DNA of 5,693 nt from an uncultured Fretibacterium sp. (lineage in GTDB: Bacteria > Synergistota > Synergistia > Synergistales > Aminobacteriaceae), in contig CAJPSE010000119.1 in assembly GCA_905373185.1 (NCBI GenBank), positions 1 through 5,693 on the forward strand, in the 5' to 3' direction. Of this stretch, positions 1-3,950 are shown one piece after another (position 1 is the first letter of the stretch; each line of letters starts with the position of its first letter). The translations under genes were made by a program, and so were the position numbers. Below the pieces are notes generated by a model that worked only from the letters and a program-made list of their open reading frames with translations, searched no databases and was not told the DNA's origin.

Positions 1-70
1 TCGTGAGACTGATCGGCCCGCAAGCGAAGCGAGCGGTTGCCGGAAGGCTCCCCTCTGGGGATAGCGGCGG

Positions 71-108
71 CCCCGGCAAGTTTCTTACTCGAAACAGGCA
101 AGCTGGGG
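71..108 (-). other. Two-part hairpin in the rplA-rplJ spacer
   Basis: In the minus-strand RNA an outer CCCC/GGGG stem (105-108 with 71-74) encloses a GC pair step and an inner GTTTC/GAAAC stem (91-95 with 80-84) closing a six-base loop. Between the stems is an asymmetric internal loop. On the plus strand the hexamer GGCAAG occurs in both arms (75-80 and 97-102). No T-run follows, so it is not a simple terminator. It could be a protein-binding or attenuator structure of the rplJ leader. Confidence 0.35.
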
Positions 109-209
109 TACCACATAAGCAGACCGCCAACGAGCGGAAGCGAGTTGAGCGGGTCGCTTAGGGGTCCCATCAGGGGGGCTTCATGGATTAAATCAGCGTT
201 TCCATAGAT

Positions 210-236
210 AAAAAACGCGAGGGGGGAAAGGCCCTC
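210..236 (-). terminator. Weak terminator or attenuator after rplA
   Basis: Directly downstream of the rplA stop, the minus strand reads GAGGG (236-232), an eight-base loop, CCCTC (223-219), a three-base spacer and six T residues (215-210). The stem is only five base pairs, so it probably lowers transcription into rplJ rather than ending the operon. Partial termination would also be consistent with the long leader-like spacer that follows. Confidence 0.35.
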
Positions 237-240
237 CTTC

Positions 241-945
241 TTATGCTGACAGCTCCTTCACGGCGGCGAGAGGATCGATGGGTATCCCGGGGCCCATCGT
301 CGAGGTCAGGGAGATACTCTTGATGTACGTCCCCTTCACCGAGGCGGGGCGCGCTCTCTGAATCGACTGAAGGAGGACCTTGGCATTCTCGAAAAGGGCA
401 TCGGGGGTGAAGTTCTTCTTCCCCACCGAGTTGTGGATGATCCCCGCCTTATCGACGCGGAACTCCACACGGCCGGCCTTGATCTCCTGAATGGCGTTGG
501 CGAGGTCGAAGGTCACGGTCCCCGTCTTGGCGCTGGGCATCAACCCCCGCGGCCCCAGGACCTTACCCAGACGACCGACGGACTTCATCATATCCGGCGT
601 CGCAATGACCGCATCAAAGTCCAACCAGCCGCCCGCTATCTTCTGGACGAGGTCCTCGCCCCCAACGACATCGGCCCCCGCCTCCTCGGCCTCCTTGACC
701 TTCTCACCGGTGGCGAGGACCAGCACCCTCTTGGTCACTCCGGTGCCATGGGGAAGAACCACGGTGCTGCGAACCTGCTGGTCCGCATGACGCGGGTCGA
801 CGCCCAGACGAATGTGCAGCTCCATGCTCTCGTTGAACTTGGCCGTCGCCACCGAATGGAAGAGCTCGACGGCCTCGCGAAGGCCGTACTGCTTGTCCCC
901 GTCGATCTTGGCGGCCGCCTCTTTGTAACGCTTACTTCGTTTCAT
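241..945 (-). CDS. rplA: 50S ribosomal protein L1
   Basis: This is ribosomal protein L1, which binds 23S rRNA at the mobile L1 stalk near the E site and helps release deacylated tRNA. In many bacteria it also represses its own operon by binding an mRNA copy of its rRNA site. The 234-residue length is normal. Family hallmarks are visible: an N-terminal [10 protein letters not shown] start, a [11 protein letters not shown] strand near residues 72-82, VVGGEDL near 93-99, and the L1 signature [18 protein letters not shown] at about 127-143. The start is ATG at 945, eight bases after GGGAGG (959-954). It follows rplK by 59 bases, and that gap holds a hairpin that looks like an L1-binding site. The stop is TAA. 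The identification is secure from the sequence and the gene order. Confidence 0.97.
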   Translation of the reverse strand: MKRSKRYKEAAAKIDGDKQYGLREAVELFHSVATAKFNESMELHIRLGVDPRHADQQVRSTVVLPHGTGVTKRVLVLATGEKVKEAEEAGADVVGGEDLVQKIAGGWLDFDAVIATPDMMKSVGRLGKVLGPRGLMPSAKTGTVTFDLANAIQEIKAGRVEFRVDKAGIIHNSVGKKNFTPDALFENAKVLLQSIQRARPASVKGTYIKSISLTSTMGPGIPIDPLAAVKELSA

Positions 946-959
946 CGATAAAACCTCCC

Positions 960-991
960 GTGGTCGATAACGAGCCCATAAGCTCTGCCAC
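960..991 (-). promoter_or_regulatory. Candidate L1-binding mRNA hairpin before rplA
   Basis: The minus-strand RNA can form an outer GTGG/CCAC stem (991-988 with 963-960) and an inner GAGC/GCTC stem (985-982 with 975-972) with a six-base loop. A strongly asymmetric internal loop separates them: CA on one side and GTTATCGA on the other. Two helices joined by an asymmetric loop is the known architecture of L1 targets in 23S rRNA and in L1 operon mRNAs. The last C of the outer stem directly touches the rplA Shine-Dalgarno GGGAGG (959-954), so protein bound here could block ribosome entry. The structure is seen; L1 binding is inferred. Confidence 0.5.
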
Positions 992-1004
992 TTGTTTTCT
1001 ACCT

Positions 1005-1430
1005 CTAACCCTGGATTTCAATCCCCATGGAACGGGCCGTACCCTCGATCATGCGCATGGCGGCCTCGACATCGTTGGCGTTGAGATCCTGGCGTTTCAA
1101 CTCCGCGATCTCCCGTACCTTGCTTCTGGGGAGCTGCCCCACCTTGGTCTTGTTGGGAACCCCGGACCCCGACTCGATCCCCGCTGCCTTCTTCAATAGG
1201 ACGCTTGCAGGAGGGGTCTTGAGCTCGAACGTGAAGCTCCGGTCGGCGTAAACTGTAATGATCGCAGGAATGATCAAACCCGCCTGATCCGAGGTCTTCG
1301 CGTTGAACTGCTTGCAGAATTCCATAATATTGACGCCGTGCTGGCCCAGTGCGGGCCCCACGGGAGGAGCAGGCGTTGCCTTCCCGGCCGGCAACTGCAA
1401 CTTAATCTGCCCAACGACCTTCTTTGCCAT
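1005..1430 (-). CDS. rplK: 50S ribosomal protein L11
   Basis: This is ribosomal protein L11, which binds the GTPase-associated centre of 23S rRNA and takes part in elongation-factor turnover and stringent-response sensing. All 141 residues are present, the usual length. The N-terminal domain shows the [20 protein letters not shown] stretch at residues 7-26, followed by [17 protein letters not shown] at 27-43. The C-terminal RNA-binding domain starts around residue 71 and includes [13 protein letters not shown] and the SGSGVPNK loop. The start is ATG at 1430, ten bases after the purine-rich AGGAGAGGGG (1450-1441). The stop is TAG. It lies between nusG (74-base gap) and rplA (59-base gap) and is surely co-transcribed with them. 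Confidence 0.97.
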   Translation of the reverse strand: MAKKVVGQIKLQLPAGKATPAPPVGPALGQHGVNIMEFCKQFNAKTSDQAGLIIPAIITVYADRSFTFELKTPPASVLLKKAAGIESGSGVPNKTKVGQLPRSKVREIAELKRQDLNANDVEAAMRMIEGTARSMGIEIQG

Positions 1431-1476
1431 GAAACAAAATCCCCTCTCCTAAATAAAACCTCATCTACGGCACAGA

Positions 1477-1497
1477 TCCCGTCCTTAGGGGACGGGA
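1477..1497 (-). other. Stable hairpin in the nusG-rplK spacer
   Basis: TCCCGTCC (1497-1490) pairs perfectly with GGACGGGA (1484-1477) around a five-base loop in the minus-strand RNA, starting eight bases after the nusG stop. No T-run follows, so it does not look like a terminator. Possible roles are protection of an mRNA 3' end, an RNase processing site, or part of an operon regulatory structure. A second short complement (ATCT with AGAT) lies just downstream of it. Confidence 0.4.
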
Positions 1498-1504
1498 ACG
1501 TCTG

Positions 1505-2047
1505 TCATATCTTTTCCAGGAGTTCGTAGTCCGTTTCGACGACGGTCTCGCGGCCAAACACGCTGACCGTAAATTTGACCTTACCCTTTTCAGGGATGAT
1601 CTCCACCACGGGCCCCGCCTGTCCCTCGAAAGGGCCACTCCTGACGCTGACGGTATCCCCCAGCCTGAGATTGATCTCGACCTTGGGCTTGGCCTGCTCC
1701 GAGCCGATACGAGACATCAGCTCACGGACCTCCCGTTCGGAAAGCGGCAGCGGAAGGCTTCCCGCCCCCACGAATCCCGTTACACCCGGCGTATGGCGCA
1801 CGACATACCACGACTGCTCGTCAAGCACCATCTCCACAAGCACATAGCTGGGATAAAGCTTCCTGGAGACCTTACGACTTTTCCCGTCCTTGACGAGGAC
1901 CCGCTCCTCCACAGGAACCAGTACATTGAAGATGTTTTTCTCCATCCCCATCGTCTCTATGCGCTGATCCAGGTTGGCCTTCACTCGATTTTCATAGCCC
2001 GCGTAGGTCTGTACGACATACCAGCGGCGCTCGTCTCGTACCTCCAT
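1505..2047 (-). CDS. nusG: Transcription termination/antitermination factor NusG
   Basis: NusG binds RNA polymerase and links it to Rho, to antitermination complexes or to the leading ribosome. The 180 residues match the common two-domain form. The NGN domain covers about residues 5-115, with RRWYVVQTYAGYENRVKANL at 7-26, the LYPSYVLVEM core at 64-73 and the TPGVTGFVG segment at 86-94. The C-terminal KOW domain begins at GDTVSVRSGPFEG (130-142) and ends with VFGRETVVETDYELLEKI. The ATG at 2047 gives the normal N-terminus, yet its upstream signal is poor. The only SD-like GAAGGGA lies about 18 bases away and is partly paired in a GGGA/TCCC hairpin (2068-2057), and five T residues precede the ATG. 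An SD-like GGAGGT lies inside codons 1-3, but no in-frame start follows it usefully. Confidence 0.96.
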   Translation of the reverse strand: MEVRDERRWYVVQTYAGYENRVKANLDQRIETMGMEKNIFNVLVPVEERVLVKDGKSRKVSRKLYPSYVLVEMVLDEQSWYVVRHTPGVTGFVGAGSLPLPLSEREVRELMSRIGSEQAKPKVEINLRLGDTVSVRSGPFEGQAGPVVEIIPEKGKVKFTVSVFGRETVVETDYELLEKI

Positions 2048-2113
2048 GAAAAACTCGGGAAAAGTCCCTTCACCCCCACCTACGTGCCAGGGATCGTATC
2101 CAGCGAGCCGTCG

Positions 2114-2317
2114 TCAGCTCAGGATCCCGGAGAAAACCCACGTCAGGAGAAAATCGATAGCCCCCAGATAGAGGGAGGCGCAAAGCGTAAAAAAGATGAC
2201 GACCAGAGTCGAAAACCAAATCTGCCGCCTGCCGGGCCACGTCACCTTCTTCAGCTCGGCCCTGGCCTCCCGCAGGAAACCGATTCCCGGGATCGAACTC
2301 GCAATTTCTTTAGCCAT
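2114..2317 (-). CDS. secE: Protein translocase subunit SecE
   Basis: SecE is the small essential membrane subunit of the SecYEG channel, clamping the two halves of SecY. The product is 67 residues, the size of the short single-span SecE found in most bacteria outside the enterobacteria. It shows an amphipathic cytoplasmic segment with the conserved FLREARAELKKVTWPGRRQ motif (residues 14-32), then one hydrophobic span from about residue 33 to 55 and a short hydrophobic tail. The start is ATG at 2317, six bases after a perfect AGGAGG (2329-2324). The reading frame stays open upstream through the tRNA gene, but nothing there supports an earlier start. An out-of-frame ATG overlaps just before the true one. 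It precedes nusG by 66 bases, the standard arrangement. Confidence 0.95.
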   Translation of the reverse strand: MAKEIASSIPGIGFLREARAELKKVTWPGRRQIWFSTLVVIFFTLCASLYLGAIDFLLTWVFSGILS

Positions 2318-2367
2318 GCATTGCCTCCTGTGGGCACCTCGAAACGACGCCCTGGACAATAAAAAAA

Positions 2368-2443
2368 TGGCAGGCCCGGCAAGACTCGAACTTGCAACCC
2401 CCGGTTTTGGAGACCAGTGCTCTGCCAATTGAGCTACGGACCT
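2368..2443 (-). tRNA. trnW: tRNA-Trp (anticodon CCA)
   Basis: The 76 bases fold as a complete cloverleaf including an encoded 3' CCA (2370-2368). The acceptor stem is AGGTCCG with CGGGCCT, seven pairs with one G-U. The D arm carries TAGCTCAATTGGCAGAGCA, the anticodon loop is CTCCAAA with CCA at positions 34-36 (2410-2408), and the T arm includes GTTCGAGTC. The discriminator base is G, as expected for bacterial tRNA-Trp. It begins the secE-nusG operon, a well-known neighbour pair in bacteria. Seven T residues (2367-2361) follow the CCA immediately, which may cause some termination or mark the processing junction before secE. Confidence 0.97.
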
Positions 2444-2464
2444 GCGTTCAAAGCAACGGCATGT

Positions 2465-2493
2465 ATTGTACACCAGCGGCATCCGTTGCGCAA
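2465..2493 (-). promoter_or_regulatory. Sigma70-type promoter for tRNA-Trp-secE-nusG
   Basis: On the minus strand TTGCGC (2493-2488) and TACAAT (2470-2465) are separated by exactly 17 bases. The -10 box matches consensus at five of six positions; the -35 box only keeps the TTG. Transcription would start near 2458, giving a leader of about 15 bases before the mature tRNA 5' end at 2443, a typical distance. The -35 box sits inside the palindrome TTGCGCAA (2486-2493), so a regulator binding there could control the operon. Confidence 0.6.
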
Positions 2494-2539
2494 GATATCA
2501 CGTTCCAACTCGTTGAAGCTCTGCGTTTTGCCGCAACGG
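2483..2539. repeat. Inverted repeat between the divergent promoters
   Basis: CCGTTGCGCAA (2483-2493) is the reverse complement of TTGCCGCAACGG (2528-2539) except for one extra C. The arms are 34 bases apart. The core GCAACGG occurs a third time at 2453-2459, where it pairs with 2483-2489 across the -10 box of the tRNA promoter. The copies overlap or flank the minus-strand promoter and lie upstream of the plus-strand -10 box. A repeated operator for a dimeric regulator is one reading; a chance or hairpin-forming repeat is the other. Confidence 0.45.
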
Positions 2540-2568
2540 GACAGAGCTCCAAAATATCCAGCTTGCCT

Positions 2569-2597
2569 TATAATTTTCTAGCTCCCGTGAAGGAGGT
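2569..2597 (+). promoter_or_regulatory. Plus-strand -10 box and Shine-Dalgarno for the efflux unit
   Basis: A perfect TATAAT (2569-2574) lies in an AT-rich patch upstream of the efflux genes. No good -35 box stands 16-18 bases before it (the bases there read GCTCCA), so the promoter may be weak or need an activator. It is followed by a perfect AGGAGGT (2591-2597) that serves the ten-codon ORF at 2602. The adaptor itself would then have a leader of roughly 190 bases. Confidence 0.4.
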
Positions 2598-2601
2598 CGT
2601 A

Positions 2602-2634
2602 ATGTTCCAAAACTTTTACATAAACTGGTGTTAG
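2602..2634 (+). CDS. Ten-codon mini-ORF, leader peptide or gene relic
   Basis: ATG at 2602 follows AGGAGGT by four bases, a near ideal translation start, and encodes MFQNFYINWC before TAG. Four of the ten residues are aromatic. Two readings are possible. It may be a leader peptide that controls the downstream efflux genes by ribosome stalling. Or it may be a relic: the peptide resembles the start of RND permeases (MFSQFFIERP in the permease of this window), and the preceding bases GGAGGTCGTAATGTTC resemble GGAGGATCGGCATGTTC at the permease start. No homologue is recognised with certainty. Translation is likely from the signal strength; the function is unknown. Confidence 0.4.
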   Translation: MFQNFYINWC

Positions 2635-2767
2635 TGTATCGTCTTGTCGTCAGGCGCGATCGGGTTCCCGCTCACATTACCCTGAACGGAAAAGGAGAGC
2701 TTTGAGCGACATGAGGATTGGAGCAGCATCTCGAGATCGGGAACACCGGACAAGCGGTCGGGAGAAG

Positions 2768-3934
2768 ATGAACGGAAGGGGCTTGAACCCTGCGGCCATG
2801 GTTCTTCTTGCGGCAGTCGGCTTCGCCATCACCGCCCTTTCGGCCTGCAAAACGGCGGCACGGGAGGCGGAGGCGGCCCCCGCACAATAGGGCCAGGCCG
2901 CCTCCGTCGTCCTGTACACGGTCGAGAAAAAGGACCTGGGCGTCCAAAAGGAATACATCGGCAAGGTCGAGGCCATCCAGACCGTGGACATCAGACCTCA
3001 GATCGCCGGAGAGATCGCCGGGGTCAACTTCAAGGAGGGCTCTATCGTCAAGGAGGGAGATCTGCTTTTCACCCTGGATCCTGCCGAATACCAGGCCACC
3101 GTGGCGCTGAGGCAGGCCGAGCTGGCGAAGGCGGAGGCGAGCTCCGCCACGGCGTCCCGATACCACGCGCGGCTGAAGAACATCGGCAAGGACGGCGTCT
3201 CCGCCTCGAACATCGATACGGCGGCGGGCGACGCAGCCCAGGCCAAGGCCCAGGTCGCGCAGGCGAAGGCCCAGCTCAGGCTCGCACAGATCGACCTCGG
3301 CCGGACGAAGATCAAGGCCCCCATCACGGGACGCATCGGCAAGGCGGGTGCGACCAAGGGCAACTAAGTCACCCCCTCGGCCAGCGTCCTCGCCAATATC
3401 GTCCAGGTCGACCCCATCCGAGTGTCCTTCTCCCTGCCCGACCGCGAGTTCCTGCGAATAATGGAGCTCTCCAAGACCGTGAACGAGAAGTCCGTCAGGA
3501 CGACGCTGCGCCTCACGGACGGCAGCGCCTACCCCGTGCCGGGCGAACGGGACTTCGAGGACAACACGGTGGATGAGCGGACGGGGACGATCACGCTGCG
3601 CCTGCGCTTCGGGAACCCACAGGGGCTCCTGCTCCCCGGCTCCATGGTCCGGGTCGAGGTCGCCGCCTCCGCCCCCATCCTCGACGTCCTGGTCCCCCAG
3701 GAGGCGCTCGCCGCCGACGGTCAGGGCGATTACGTCTATGTCGTGGATTCGGAGAACGTCGCCCACCGGCGCAGCGTCGTGCTCGGCACCGAGTCGGGCT
3801 CCATGCGCCAGGTCACCTCGGGGCTCATGGAGGGGGAGAGGATAGTCCAGCTCGGCCTTCAATCGGTCCGGGACGGGATGCCGGTCAGCCCCATGCCGTC
3901 GGACTCGAACGGGGCCGCCGGGCAGAAGTCCTGA
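2768..3934 (+). pseudogene. RND efflux periplasmic adaptor, interrupted by two stops
   Basis: This is a membrane-fusion protein of the AcrA/MexA type, the periplasmic link between an RND permease and an outer-membrane channel. One frame spans 388 codons, full family length, but it is broken by TAG at codon 41 (2888) and TAA at codon 200 (3365). The preferred start is ATG 2768, just after GGGAGAAG. It gives a lipoprotein signal with an LSAC lipobox and acylated Cys27; in-frame TTG 2702 and ATG 2711, behind AAGGAG, are alternatives. Then come a first lipoyl half (about 65-105, with AGEIAGVNFKEGSIVKEGDLLF), an Ala/Gln/Lys-rich alpha-hairpin (about 107-180), a second lipoyl half (KIKAPITGRIGKAG), a beta-barrel and a membrane-proximal domain. 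The TAA replaces a residue in a KGN-x-VTPS turn, where TAC to TAA is a one-base change. The domains remain well conserved, so the damage is recent or a sequence error. The permease gene follows after 16 bases. Confidence 0.85.
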
Positions 3935-3950
3935 GGCGGGGAGGATCGGC

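Larger units (their letters stand above)
1..240 (-). other. Non-coding spacer after rplA, probable 5' leader of rplJ
   Basis: No convincing gene lies here. In this operon type the next gene on the minus strand is rplJ (L10), so these bases are probably the rplA-rplJ spacer and the start of the rplJ leader, with rplJ itself beyond the left edge. Long spacers at this point often carry an L10-binding leader RNA. The sequence is rich in short inverted repeats: TCCCC/GGGGA at 49-53 and 57-61 with a three-base loop, a larger two-part hairpin at 71-108, and purine-rich GAGCGGAAGCGAG-type stretches near 21-36 and 131-150. I could not find the usual L10-leader core (a GACAGCAGG-like 5' arm paired with a CCTGCCGAGG-like 3' arm); CTTGCCGGGG in the minus-strand RNA is the nearest match. 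The leader role is therefore inferred from position and structure, not from a recognised motif. Confidence 0.45.

Noticed and set aside
1..180. CRISPR array or mobile-element end in the left spacer
   Set aside because: Repeats are short, irregular and unevenly spaced, with no terminal inverted repeats or target duplications visible.
433..951. Plus-strand open frame of 172 codons opposite rplA
   Set aside because: It is a complement-strand shadow of a universally conserved ribosomal gene with no start signal.
1477..1497. Rho-independent terminator after nusG
   Set aside because: The stem is good but no U-tract follows on the transcribed strand, and the operon continues into rplK.
2318..2482. 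N-terminal extension of secE through the tRNA gene
   Set aside because: The frame is open by chance across tRNA-Trp; the ATG at 2317 has a perfect SD and gives a normal SecE length.
2888..3367. Stop-codon reassignment or selenocysteine/pyrrolysine insertion at the adaptor stops
   Set aside because: The two stops differ (TAG and TAA), both codons end normal genes nearby, and neither position is a known recoding site in this family.
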